Of a stretch of 64,000 nucleotides of DNA, positions 48,090 to 60,662 are shown one piece after another. Numbering within the stretch: the stretch's first letter is position 1; every line of letters begins with the position of its first letter. A program made the position numbers and the translations under genes. The notes beneath the pieces were generated by a model. It was not told where the DNA came from. It was given only the letters and a program-made list of their open reading frames with translations, and searched no databases. The DNA is from Monodelphis domestica. Its lineage: Eukaryota > Chordata > Mammalia > Didelphimorphia > Didelphidae. Location: contig NC_077232.1 of the NCBI RefSeq assembly GCF_027887165.1, positions 14,471,255 through 14,535,254 on the forward strand, written 5' to 3'.

Positions 48090-51000
48090 CAAGTGACAAT
48101 CATAACTTTGAACATGAATGGGAAGAACTCACCCATAAAACATAGATGAATAGCAGAATGGATTAGAATCCAAAACCCTACCATATGTCGTCTTCAAGAA
48201 ACACACATAAGGTGGGTAGACACTCACAAGGTCAGAATTAAAGGATGGAGTAAGACTTTTTGGGACTCACCAGATGCAATCATGATATCTGAAAAAGTCA
48301 AAGCAAAAATAAGCCTGATTAAAAGGGATAGGGAAGGTAATTATATTTTGTTAAAAGGGACTTTAGATAATGAGGAAATATCACTAATCAACATGTATGC
48401 ACCAAATAGTATAGCACCCACATTTCTAATGAAGGAATTAGGAGAATTGAAGGAAGAAATAGACAGTAAAACCACATTAGTGAGAGATTTGAACCAACCA
48501 CTGTCATATTTAGAAAAATCAAATAAAAAATAAATAAGAAAGAGGTAAAAGAAGTGAATGAAATCTTAGAAAAACTAGAGTTAATAGACATATGGAGAAA
48601 AATAAATTGGGACAAAAAGGAATACACCTTCTTCTCAGCACCACATGGCACATTCACAAAGATTGACCATACACTAGGTCACAGAAACATGGCATACAAA
48701 TGCAGAAAAGCAGAAATAATAAATGCTGCCTTTACAGATCACAAGGCAATAAAAATAATGATCAATAAGGGTACATGGAAAAACAAATAAAAAATTAATT
48801 GGAAACTAAATAATATGATACTCCAAAATCAGTTAGTTAGAGAACAAATCATAGAAACAATTAATAATTTCACCAAGGAAAATGACAATGGTGAGACATC
48901 CTTTCAAACCTCTGGGGTACAGCCAAAGTAGTAATCACAGGTAAATTCATATCCCTGAGTGTATTTATTAACAAATTAGGGAGGGCAGAGATCAATGAAT
49001 TGGAAATGCAAATAAAAAAATCTTGAAAGTGAATAAATTAAAACCCCCCAGAAGAAAACCAAACTAGAGATCCTAAAAATTAAGGGAGAAATTAATAAAA
49101 TAAAAGTGAAAGAACAATTAAACTAATAAATAAGACTAGAAGCTGGTACTTTGAAAAAACAAACAAAATAGAGAGAGTACTGGTCAATTTAATTATAAAA
49201 AGGAAAGAAGAAAAGAAAATTAACAGCATCAAATATGAAAAGGGGGACCTCACCTCCAATGAAGAGGAAATTAATGCAATGATTAAAAATTACTTTTCCC
49301 AATTACATGGCAATAAATATACCAATCTAAGCGATATGGAGGAATATATACAAAAATTCAAACTGTAGACTAACAGAAGAAGAAATAGAAATCTTAAATA
49401 ATCCCATATAAGAAAATGAAATCCAACAGGTCATCAAAGAACTCCCTAAGAAAAAATTCCCAGGGCCTGATGGATTCACAAGTGAATTCTATCAAACATT
49501 CAAAGAACAGTTAATCCCAATACTATACAAACTATTTGACATGATAAGCAAAGAGGGAGTTCTGCCAAACAGCTTTTATGACCCAAACATGGTACTGATT
49601 CCAAAACCAGGCAGGTCAAAAACAGAGAAAGAAAATTATAGACCACTCTCCCTAATGAATATAGATGCAAAAATCTTAAATAGGATACTAGCAAAAAGAC
49701 TCCAGCAAGTGATCAGAAGGGTCATTCATTATGATAAAATAGGAATTATACCAGTGATGTAGGGCTGGTTCAATATTAGGAAAACCATCCACATAATTGA
49801 CCATATCAACAAGCAAACCGACAAAAATCACATGATTATTTCAATAGATGCAGAAAAAGCCTTTGATAAAATATATCACCCATTCCTATTAAAACACTAG
49901 GAAGGATAAGAATAGAAGGGTCATTCCTAAAAATAATAAACAGTATATATCTAAAACCATCAACTAATATCATCTGCAATGAAGATAAACTAGATGCATT
50001 CCCAGTAAGATCAGGAGTGAAACAAGGATGCCCATTATCACCTCTATTATTTGATAGTGTACTAGAAACACTAGCAGTAGCAATTAGAGAAGATAAAAAA
50101 TTGAAGGCATTAAAATAGGCAAGGAGGAGACCAAAATATCGCTCTTTGCAGATGACATGATGGTCTACTTAAAGAATCCTAGAGATTCAACCAAAAAGCT
50201 AATCAAAATAATCAACAACTTTAGCAAATTTGCAGGTTACAAAATAAACCCACATAAGTCAACAGCATGTCTATATATTTCCAACACAGCTAAGAGGAAA
50301 GAACTGGAAAGAAAAATCACATTCAAAATCACTTTGGACAAAATAAAATACTTAGGAATCTATCTCCTGAGACAAACACAATAGCTATATGAACACAACT
50401 ACAAAACACTCTCCACACAACTAAAACTAGACTTGAACAATTGGAAAAACATTAACTGCTCATGGGTAGGATGAGCCAATATAATAAAAATGAACATCCT
50501 ACCCTAACTTATTCATCTATTTATTGCCATAGCCATTGAACATCCAAAAAATTTCTTTATTTATTTAGAAAAAAACATAAAACATTCATTTGGAAGAACA
50601 AGAATCAAGGATATCCAGGGAAATAATGAAAAAAAATACAAAGGAAGGGGGCCTTGCAGTCCCAGATCTCAAATTATATTACAAAGCAGCAGTCATCAAA
50701 ACAATTTGGTACTGGCTAAGAGACAGAAAGGAGGATCAGTGGAATAGACTTGGAGCAAATGACCTCAGCAAGACAGTATATGATAAACCCAAAGATCCCA
50801 GCTTTTGGGACAAAAATCCACTATTCGATAAAAACTGCTTGGAAAATTGGAAGGCAGTGTGGGAGAGATTAGGTTTGGTTCAACACCTCACACCCTACAC
50901 CAAGATAAATTCAAAATGGGTGAATGACTTGAACTTAAAGAAGGAAACTATAAGTAAATTAGGCAAACACAGAATAGTATACATGTCAGACCTTTGGGAA

Positions 51001-51850
51001 GGGAAAGACTTTAAAACCAAGAAAGACTTAGAAAGAGTCACAAAATGCAAAATAAATAATCTGGAATACATCAAATTAAAAAGGTTTTGTACAAACAAAA
51101 CCAATGTAATATAAATCAAGGGAAGCAACAAATTGGGAAACAATCTTCATCAAAAACTCCTACAAAGGTTTAATTTCTCAAATTTACAAAGAGTGAAATC
51201 AATTAAACAAAAAATCAAGCCATTCTCCAATTGATAAATGGGCAAGGGACATGAATAGGCAGTTTTCAGATAAAGAAATCAAAACTAGTAATAAGCACAT
51301 GTAAAAGTGTTCTAAATTTCTTATAATCAGAGAGATGCAAATCAAAACAACTCTGAGGTATCACTTCACACCTAGAAGATTGGCTAACATGACAGCAAAG
51401 AAAATAATGAATGCTGGAGGGGATGTAGCAAAGAAGGGACATTAATTCATCGCTGATGGGGTTGTGAATTGATCCAACCATTCTGGAGTGCACTTTTGGA
51501 ACTATGCTCAATGGGTGACAAAAGACTGTCTTCCCTTTGATGCAGTCATAGCACTGCTGGGTTTGTACCCCAAAGAAATGATAAGGAAAAATACTGTACA
51601 AGAATATTCATGGCTGCACTCTTTGTGGTGGCCAAAAATTGGAAAATGAGGGAATGTCCTTCAATTGGAGAATGTCTGAACAAATTGTGGTATATGTTGG
51701 TGATGGAATACCATTGTGCTAAAAGAAATAATAAAGTGGAGGAATTCCATGGATAATGGAACAACCTCCAGGAAGTGATGCAGAGCGAAAGGAGCAGAAC
51801 CAGAAAAACATTGTACATCGGGACTGATACAATGTGGTACAATCGAATGT
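48090..51850 (+). pseudogene. L1 ORF2 remnant (endonuclease-reverse transcriptase)
   Basis: Endonuclease motifs near 48100-48540 (LNMNGK, QETHIR, INMYAPN), then the SAPHGTFTKIDHTLG region at 48639-48680. Reverse transcriptase PGPDGF near 49460, [18 protein letters not shown] at 49640, a [10 protein letters not shown] region at 50020 and FADDMMVY at 50145. C-terminal open stretch at 50590-51114. Multiple stops and frameshifts. Confidence 0.9.
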
Positions 51851-52546
51851 AATGGAATTCTCCATATGTGTCAATGCAATGTCGCTGAACAATCTGTAGG
51901 GATCTAGGAGAAAAAAACAAAATCCACAAGCAGAGGACAAACTGTGGGAGTAAAAACACTGAGGAAAACTAACTGCTTGACTACAGGGGTTAAGGGGTCA
52001 TGTCTGAGGAGAGACTCTAAATGAACACTCCAATGCTAATACCAACAACATGGAAACAGGTTCAAATGAAAAACATATGTGAAACCCAATGGAATCGTCC
52101 GTTGCCTATGGGGGTGGGGGGGGAGAAAAGAAAATAATTTTTGTCTCCAGTGAATAATGTTTTGAAATGACGAAATAAAATATTGTTTATAAAAAAGTTG
52201 AGTTTTTCCCATCCCTTCTAGTTACCAAAAAATGTAAAAAATTAAAATTAAACCTCAATAATAAAATTATATATTTTAAGGGATTTATTAATGATCAATA
52301 GAAATCAAGGAATAAAGAGGAAACAAAAAAAAAGACCACTTACCCATGGCTGATCAACTCATTTAAAATTCCTGTGCTGAGCTTACCACTACCAATAAGC
52401 TAGATGTCATTATGTGAAAGATAGTGGGGAAGGACCACCCAATCAATATTCATCCCCTATCTACAGGAAGTACATAATGACAGGAAGTCAGTGGGCTCCT
52501 TGGGAAATATAGTTATTTTTTAGGGTAAAAGGTTTTTAATTATACA

Positions 52547-53412
52547 CATCGTAAAATCAATACCATATATTTGTTCCAAGCAAATTGGTAAGTGTGATGC
52601 AATTAGTGTGAAGAGACTTCTCATGGGTCATACAACTAAATAGTATTGGAGGCCATATTTAAAAACAGAATTTGAATACTCTAGCCTGAGGCTCAACCCA
52701 ATGAAATACCTAGTTATGCCATTTAGACTTAATTTTTCCCTATATATAACATTTTTAAATCAATGCCTTGAAGCTTTTTTTGTTTGTTTAAAAAAAAACA
52801 ATCTTAATAATTATTTACTTTTTTAAATTTAAATTCTCTGCCTTTCTTTATTCCATCTTCTATCCAATGCAATAAGTTATATAACACACATTTTATATGT
52901 GAAGTGACAAAAAAGGTGTTTCTATACTAAAACTGGTTCAAAGAATTCCATAAAGCAAGTAAAAATAATCTGATAATTAAAGTGATCAGTCAGAACTCAT
53001 ATGGTCTCATTCTTGTGTTTAATACCATTTTTCATTATGAGTCCTGTGGAATAAAATGAATTTTGTAAGACTTCTTTGCTTTATTTTGTCAAATATTTTG
53101 TGTAGTATTCAGATTAGTTGTTCTTTAAATGTTTAAAAGAATTCTCTTGTGAATCCAAAAGGCACTAGGTGATTTTTTATTGGGGAGTTCCCTGATAGCT
53201 TCTTAAATTTATTTTTCTGACATGGAATTATTAAAGTATTTTATTTCTGCTTTTGCTAATTTAGGCATTTTATATTTTTGAAAATATTTGTCCATTTCAC
53301 CTAAATTAGCATATTTATTGCCATATAGATGGGCATAGTAACTCTTGAAAATTGTCTCTATTAACTCTACATTTGAGTTGAGATCATTGTTTTCATTTTT
53401 GATATTATTAAC
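52547..53412. other. Duplicated flank with inverted L1 fragment
   Basis: Matches 404-1260. 53038-53412 is the minus-strand ORF2 half of the L1 described at 870-1745. It stops at 53412, where ERV fossil D begins. Confidence 0.7.
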
Positions 53413-53915
53413 TGTGAACTTTAGATTATTTCAACCTACTTAGTCTAACAAAAACAGGAAAATCTACAGCCATATTTAAGGTTTAAGTATCTAGGAGGAT
53501 GGCCTATGATAGTACCTTTGACTGTCCTAAGTCAAGATTAAGCTACCATTGGTACAGGTGAGATGCAGGAAAATGATGTAAAACCATCTATATATTTCGT
53601 GACACTTCCTCTCTCCAACCTATTTAGAGGCGGAGAAGTGGCTGGAGGCAGTGTGTTGAGTTTTGTTAGCATTTTGGCATGGCAGCTGCTATTGTCCAAG
53701 TTTAGCAGTGAGTTTCCCTTGATCCCACACTGGAGGAAGCCTAGTAATCTACTTCAGGTGAGGTGTCTTCTTTGAGCTCTCCAAGAGTTTAGGCTGATTC
53801 TTTCTTCTTTACCTTCTAAACACTATCCACGTAGAAGCCTCTAATCTTCTTCAGAAACCTTGTGGCCAGAAAAATTTGAACTACCTCTGGCATAGGCCAG
53901 ATTGATGAGGATCAA

Positions 53916-55290
53916 TTGGCAAATATCCACTCCTCCAAAAACAGGTCTGAATCTGACAAACCTGTGTCTGAAACTCTAAATGAGGAAATTCCCTTTCCCA
54001 AAATGGAGATGGGAAACACCTTCCCTATAGCTCAGTTAACAGACTGGTTATCTCATGGTGTGCAAATCTTGGCTGAACTTAATCCCCAAGACATGTCTTC
54101 TGAAACCCAACTTCTGAAGTCCAAGTTTCTCCTGTTCCTTCTCCTGCCCAAAACCCAATCACAGCCCCAAGGAAATGCCCTCCCAACCAAAAACAAATTC
54201 TAGCCCCAAGGAAATCTCATCTTTCTAAAGAAACTCGTCTTAGTCCACTGACCCACAGGTATCAAATTCAATTAGAGGCCTGTTTCCTCCAAGAGAAGTA
54301 CCTGAAATAGAATGGAATAGGGTTGTGGTGACTCTAAGGCACAATATACCATTTATTCCCAAAGAAATAAATGAATTCACACAAAAGATTCCCACATATG
54401 AACAAGATCCCTTTTTGTTAACGAAAAAATGACAGACATACTTTTTCAGTATAATCTGTCTTACAAAGATGTTGAAAACTTGCTATAGGTTTTTTTTTAA
54501 CTGGACGTGAGAAAAATAAAATAATTTCTCATGCCAATACAGCCTGGAGGCACAATTCTGGACACTGGCCATCTCAGTATCCCGAATGGGACTATAACAA
54601 CTCTGAGGATCTTTTACAACTATACCATTGTAGGGAGGCCATCTTAAGGGCAATGAGAGAGTGTACAGACAGTACAGATAAAGTGGACAGAATTTGAAAG
54701 AATTAAGCAAAATGAAGAAGAGACACCCTTCAGATTCATGGACAGAATAATTGAGTTTGGGGGTCGATATCTGGATTTTGACCTTTCTAAAGAAAATTTC
54801 ATGAGACAAATTAGAAGGCACTTTGTCAATAACTCTTGCAAAGTAATTAGGAATTATTTTAGAACACATTGTCCAAGATGGCCAGAGATGGACCTTGAAG
54901 AATTGTGGAAAACAGCTCTATATGTTTCAAAGGGAAACAAAGAAAAGGAGGAAGAGAATAATGATCTCATGGAGAAAATAGAGAAACAATTGACATATTT
55001 TATAGATAAAATAGCTAAACTAGAAAGAGGGCATGATACTCAACCAATGGCACTCGCCCCTCTCCAGGAATCTAATTCTTTATCCATTACCTGCCATTTC
55101 TGTGAGAAAAAGGACCACAGAATAATAGAGTGTAGAACTTTATTCAAGGCAATCAAAAGGAATATGCAATTTAATAACAATTACAGAAATGATAATTATA
55201 GGAATATTTATAATAATTATAATAGAAACCACAACATTAGGAATGATGTTTATAGGAATAGATATTGGGGAAATGATAAATCAAACCAAC
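53916..55290 (+). pseudogene. ERV fossil D gag remnant
   Basis: Matrix/capsid-like sequence followed by a single zinc knuckle, CHFCEKKDHRIIEC, at about 55092-55133, then an Asn/Tyr/Arg-rich tail (55150-55290). The same tail is seen in minus-strand fossil B near 14360-14520. The gene is broken. Confidence 0.75.
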
Positions 55291-55559
55291 TCCACAACAA
55301 TGTAACTGAAATGGTGCTCATCCAAAGAATATTCGGGGTGCTAATGCCCCTTAGGGGGGTGCCCTTCAGGGGGGACCCAAGGAAATTCTCAAATCCAATG
55401 AAGGTGTCTGGGGTGTGGGTGAGGCTGGGGCACAGGAAACAGAGGATACAACCTTTGATTTTCCAGATGCTGATGTCCTACTACCTGTTGTCGCTATCCA
55501 CTAACCTTCCCTATACTGATGGGTCCCATGTTACCTTAAAGGTGGGTAACACCTATTAA

Positions 55560-58330
55560 GATTGTCTTCTAGACTGTGGAGCATCCAAATCTGTATTAAA
55601 GAGTACACCTGATCTACATTGATATTCCACTGGCTAAGAGAATATAATGGGAGTCTCAGAGATACCCCAAAGACTTAAAAGACTTTCCCCTAGATTGTTG
55701 TCTGTAGGGCCCCTAGTAGTACAACATTCCTTCCTTTTGATGCCTGACTCCCTGTTAATTTTGCTAGGGAAGGATGTTCTATGCAAACTCAGAGACACAA
55801 TAACTTGCTCCCCAGATGGTTCCTTATCATTGGAAATACCTGAGGAATCTTTCAATTTACTCCCTGTAATTCTCTCAGAGTCAGGAGGGCATCCCACCTT
55901 TGTAATAGCTGCAGAAATACCAAAGTCTCTTTGGGCTACATCTTCTTCTGATGTAGCTTACTTAAGTCGGCTGATCCTGTGCATATAAAAACTCAATCTT
56001 GCCCACCTCCTTCAATTCCTCAGTATCCCCTCTCAAAGGAGGAAATTGAGGGTATTACCCCAGTAATAAACTCATTAATTGACCAGGGAATAGTAATGCC
56101 TTATAAATCTGAATACAATTCGCCCATCCTGCCCATTAAAAAACCAAAAATAGGGCCCCATGGCAAACACCACTATAGATTTGTACAGGATTTGAGGGCT
56201 GTGATCAATCATGCTATAAAGGGACACTGTAGTTTCCAACATACATATGATTATTTCCTGTATTCCTGGCACAGCAACATACTTTACAGTAGTGGACTTG
56301 TGCTCAGCCTTCTTTTCCAGACACATACATGAGAACTCCAGGCATATCTTTCCTTTCACCTGGAAGGGCTCCCAGTTGAGTCATCTGCCACAAAGTTTGG
56401 TGGAAAGCCTGAGTTTATTTGCACAAATTCTGAGCCAAGTCACAGATAATAATACATTTAAAAATAATAAATTAATCAAATATGTAGATGACCTACTCTT
56501 GTCCTCAACAGATGCAGAAGGATGTCAGGAAGATAGTAAATACCTTCTCTTGGAATTGCACAAAAGTGGACGTAAGATCTCAAAATATAAATTTCAGTGG
56601 TGTCTCCCATACAGGAGGACCTGACCTTGTCTCTAGGGGAAATGATTGAGCAGATGCTGCTACAAAGCTAGCAGCCATTGAAGGGCCTGAATTAATTTTA
56701 ACATTAACCACCACTGATGACTTAAATTTAACACTTTCCTATAATGAAAAGGAAGTGAAAAAATGGAGCAAAAATTCAAAGCAAAACAGATTAAAGGAGT
56801 ATGGGTGTCATCTGATGGAAAACCACGGTTCCCTAGAAGTTTATATCACCAAATTTGCCAATCTATTCATAAAAATGGTCATTTGATACCCAGGCATTGC
56901 GGACTCTGTTAAGAGAGTATTGATAGGCCCTGGTAGAACTACTATAGCCTCTAAAGTGTGTACAGCCTGCTCTCCCTGCCAAGCATATAACAAACACACC
57001 TTTAGTGGCAAAGCCTTTAGTGGCCGTCCTCTGGCTTACACACCTTTTGAGAACCTTCAGATAGATTTCATAGCAATGCCAAACACCAAACATTATAAGT
57101 TTTGTCTACTCATTGTAGATGAACTGACCAGATGAATGGAAGAATTTCCTCCAACCTGAGCCACAGCGACTTTTGTTGCTAAGGTGCTTTTAAAAGAGAT
57201 TATTCCTCACTTTGGTCTGCCAGTACCTATGGATTCAGATAGAGGAAGTCATTGTACTGATTCTGTCCTATATCAGATATATTCTTGCTTAGGGATAACT
57301 CCCAAATTCCATGTTCCATATCATCCCCAGAGCTCAGGCCAAGTTGAGAGGATGAAGAAAGAAATTAAAACTATGATTGGAAAATTATGCACTGAGACAC
57401 ATTTTAAATAGTGTTAAGGTGAAAATCACCTTTAAAGGTTGTTATTATATTAATTTATGGTTGCCAAGGAATTTACTTATGAAATTCCTAAAATGAAACA
57501 CTCAAGTCAGAATGGAGTTTATGGTGGTTTAATCACAATGGGAGTAAGAAAAAGGGATAGGGAGAGGAGAGAGGAGAAAAGGGGAAAAGGTTAACTCAAA
57601 TCAGTCCTTGACTAACATGACTGATCTGAAGGGAAGCTGTCTGCGGGCCTCCTCTTTCCTCAAGCTCCTAGCACCAACTGCTGCCTACCTCTCTTCACAG
57701 GAAGTGAGTAAATTCCAGAGGCTGTTCCCTACCTCACTTCCTGTGCCTTACAAGTACTAATGGTGGCCCAAGCTTGGCTTAGTACAGCCCAGGTTGGCAG
57801 TTCTTTTTTGCACATGTCTGTTGAGGGCCATATTCTCAAATAATTAAATCTTGAGTTGTACTGCAGCCCTTCCTAATCTCTACCTGAGTAGGGTGGAGAT
57901 TGCAGTTTCCAAGACCTGACTCTGTTACTCCAAGTATTTCCATTGTCATTTATCAGGAAATAGCTAAATCCCATCCTCCAAAGAATGGTCTGAACAGTGT
58001 GGCGTAGTTTTGAAATTCACAATAGCCTGAAATCTTCCATCTGGTCCTATTTTATCTTAAAAGCAGGACTAGAGGAGACCTATACATCTCACCATTTGAG
58101 ATGCTTTTTGGACATCCACCTATACAGGCTAAGCCTTTCTCCCCTGCATATACATCACTATTAGGGGTAGATACTATTGTGACTTCCTATATACAGGAAT
58201 TACAGCACAAACTGTGTGAATTCCATGAATCCCAAGCTGAACTACAAATTGTTCCAATGGACTTTTCACATCATGACCTGAATCCAGGAAAAATGGTATC
58301 AATTTCCTGTGTCTTATCTTTACCAATGAT
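55560..58330 (+). pseudogene. ERV fossil D pro-pol remnant
   Basis: Aspartyl protease with DCGAS and a LLGKDVLCKL motif of gammaretroviral type, reverse transcriptase with YVDD, and integrase with a zinc-binding region, a core (HPQSSGQVER) and a C-terminal domain. The stretch expected between reverse transcriptase and integrase is largely absent. Interrupted by a solo LTR. Non-functional. Confidence 0.8.
57412..58021 (-). mobile_element. Solo LTR nested in ERV fossil D
   Basis: 610-bp LTR, TG...CA on the plus strand, flanked by ATAG at 57408-57411 and 58022-58025. Orientation is opposite to the host element, judged by its similarity to the 35765 LTR family. The uninterrupted integrase sequence is preserved in fossil B (about 14210-14260). 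Confidence 0.92.
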
Positions 58331-58559
58331 AGCTTAGCTTGACTTAGTACAGCCCAGGGGCCTGTCAGCTGTTTCTACGCATGTCTAGCAAAGGCCATAC
58401 TCCTAGATACTTAATCTTTAAGTATGGGTGCAGACATTCCTGACCTTGTTAGACTAAATAGGGTGGAGAAATGTAACTTTCACAAGATATTCCTGATTCT
58501 GTTAGACCAAGTAGCTCCATTGTTACAATCAGGAGGTAGATAAGTCAAATCTCCACACT
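58330..58559 (-). mobile_element. LTR fragment (ERV fossil)
   Basis: Resembles the right-hand half of the solo LTR at 57412-58021 and, in reverse, the U3 part of the 5' LTR at 53413. Ends TCTCCACA. Truncated on the left. Confidence 0.65.
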
Positions 58560-59130
58560 TGCTACAATATCAATGCATACCCAAAAGTTTTAAACTATGG
58601 GAAATGCCATGTATTGATAAAATGTTATGGGACTGTGATTAATGTTTGTGTCTTATTGTAGGAAATGGGATGAAAACAAGGAATACAGACTTAACATGAA
58701 TAGTGCCAAAAATACAACACAGGTAAAAAAAAATAAACAAAAACTAGTGTGAGACTCGAGGTTGTGACACTTGATATATGTGAAGCCATAGGACTTCCTT
58801 GTATCTAAACCCTTTGTGAAGTACTCAGACAAGTACCAAAGTTTGACTATCATCCTGGCTTCCCATATCCCTGAGAATGACAAAAAATCAAAGCAGGGAA
58901 TGACACTTCCATATTAAAATAAAAATTCTAGTTCTTTTTTTTCTCATAGTATGCCAACTTCCTGTAGTCTTGGCTGCAAATGAGTAAGTGAAATATTGCT
59001 GCATTCTGTCCTACAGACTTGTGTGATAGAAATAACTTTAAATTGGACCTTTAAAAGGGTATATTTGAATTTATTCTTGGTTACTCAACATTTTATATAC
59101 CTATATTTTGATATTTTGATTCTCATTTTG

Positions 59131-60378
59131 AGGCCACTGACCACTCCATCCCACTCCGTGCTAGGTAAGTTGAAAGATTCCAATAGGTTCCTGTAAAGGG
59201 GAAAGGGACAGGAAGTGAAAGGGAAAAAAAGGACTATTAAATCTCCAGAATTTCCTGTACAAGGAATTTCTCCTTGAGACTCTCCTGTGGAGTTCCTCTT
59301 TGCAAGGCAGCTCCTTGGGGTTTTTGAACTTTGACTTTGACTCAGAGCTTTGGGCCTTTTGACTGGAGTTTTCAGCTTTGGGACTTCAACATTCAGCTTT
59401 GAAGCTTATTGAAGTCAGGGAGTTTCTTGTTTGGTTCCCTGCTGTCTCAGTGAGCTTAGCTCATGAGGGTTTTTCTGCATTGGAAACTTGCCTGGATCCT
59501 TCTGGGTTTGCTCCTGAGTGATAAATTCTTATAACTCGTATTTAGTCAAAATCCCAATTTAATCATCTTAACAGTGATACTCGAGGTTTGGTAACATGGA
59601 GCTAGGTCCTGTCAGAGGAGGAAGCACCATGGCCAAAGTGGTGTCAGCAGGGGATGGGAAGATAGTCTCAGGGAAAAATATGGTGCAGGTTGCTAGAGTA
59701 GACTCACCCTTAAAAACATCAGCCATTGGATTTAGGGCTCAGAGCTACAGAAACAGCAGTAGACAGCAGTAGCACCAGCTGAGGAAGATAGCCCCAGGGA
59801 AAAATGCTTTGAAGGATGCTACTCAAAACACACCACAGATTTACTTGCCCTCACTCAGGATGCTCACAGGAAAGGGAAGATGGTCCCAAGGCAAAACTCA
59901 GGGAGACAGAAGTTAAGATAGCATTGACCACCAACCTTCAGGCATCCCAATCCTCCAGTTGAAAAAGGAATAAGCAAGAGCAAAAAAAGGGTTTTGACCC
60001 TGGAAAATTTCTATGGAGAAAAATATCCAAGTAAAGAAGCAACAGAATAGAATGTGAAACAAGGAAAATAAGGCAAACTATTCCTCTCTACACTACACAA
60101 TGGAAATTGGTCACAAGATGTAGAGGAACTCAAAAGGAGCTCAAGAAATAAGTGAGACAGATAGAAAAAATGGGAAGAAAAGAAGGATAAAAATGAAAGT
60201 AATAAAAAAGAAAATAATAGTATAAAAGGCAAAAATTCCTAAAATGGAAAAAAAAGAATAGAAATCAAATGAAGTAATATGCAAATTGGTGACTAGAAGT
60301 GACATCTTGGAATCCATAAAAAGCAGGACAGACTGAACTAAAAAGGAAAATCAAAAGATTATATTTGAAAATGTTTTT
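59131..60378 (+). repeat. Unclassified 1.25-kb repeat, copy 2
   Basis: Partner of 17210-18480, same orientation and same end points, few differences apart from small indels. See copy 1 for its parts. Left neighbour is fossil D, right neighbour unrelated DNA. Confidence 0.55.
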
Positions 60379-60662
60379 AAAGTTTAGAATTGGGCAAGGA
60401 GAAATAGGATTTCCTCTCTGAGTAGTTCAGAAACAGGCTCGCAAAAATTTGAATTAGATATTTGAAAGGAATCCTTTTCCACTGGGTTTGAAATTTTCCA
60501 ATGGAATTTGTACTGCTGCTTTTATTTTTGCTTGCATTTTATGATTTTCAGTCTTTTGAATTTCAATATTAACAATCAGGATAAGATGTTTCCTAGCAGC
60601 ATTAAGAAAAGGAGGCATTTGGAAAAGGGTTAAATTTTAAAAGTGTTGGATTTTATATTTTA

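Larger units (their letters stand above)
45418..52190 (+). mobile_element. Full-length L1, decayed
   Basis: 6.8 kb, with 11-bp target duplication AAAAAAGTTGA at 45407-45417 and 52191-52201. 5' UTR 45418 to about 46450, with a repeated motif (GCCAGTCTCAGG at 45751 and 45989). ORF1 about 46460-47375 (coiled coil, then RNA-binding C-terminal domain at 47148-47375). Spacer to about 48080. ORF2 about 48090-51850: endonuclease 48100-48790, reverse transcriptase 49440-50600 with FADD near 50145, C-terminal region to 51850. AATAAA and a short A-tail end it. Both ORFs carry many stops and shifts, so it is no longer autonomous. It inserted into the leader of ERV fossil C, about 10 bp from its primer site; the empty version is at 34-75. 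Confidence 0.93.
42147..52546 (-). mobile_element. ERV fossil C: provirus remnant with both LTRs, split by an L1
   Basis: Minus strand. 3' LTR at 42147-42458 (312 bp), followed by the complement of a polypurine tract (TTCCCC). Internal sequence 42459-45417, then a nested L1 (45418-52190), leader remnant, a tRNA-Arg-like primer site at 52212-52227 and the 5' LTR at 52234-52546. gag, pol and env are not recognisable in what remains, so the element is strongly reduced. 42147-43690 matches fossil A, and the 5' end matches 1-403. No clear target duplication remains. Old. Confidence 0.6.
53413..59130 (+). mobile_element. ERV fossil D: gammaretrovirus-like gag-pro-pol remnant
   Basis: Plus strand. 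Partial 5' LTR from 53413 to about 53860, degenerate tRNA-Arg primer site near 53863, gag about 53916-55290, protease about 55560-55900 (DCGAS site), reverse transcriptase about 55985-56620 (YVDD), integrase about 56860-58330, then 3' non-coding sequence to 59130. Part of pol between reverse transcriptase and integrase is missing. Two LTRs of other elements sit inside it (57412-58021 and about 58330-58559). No env and no own 3' LTR are recognised. Broken in many places. Paralogous to minus-strand fossil B. Confidence 0.8.

Noticed and set aside
53038-53412. Possible V2R exon at this position in the duplicated unit
   Set aside because: The sequence is inverted L1 ORF2, as at 870-1322.
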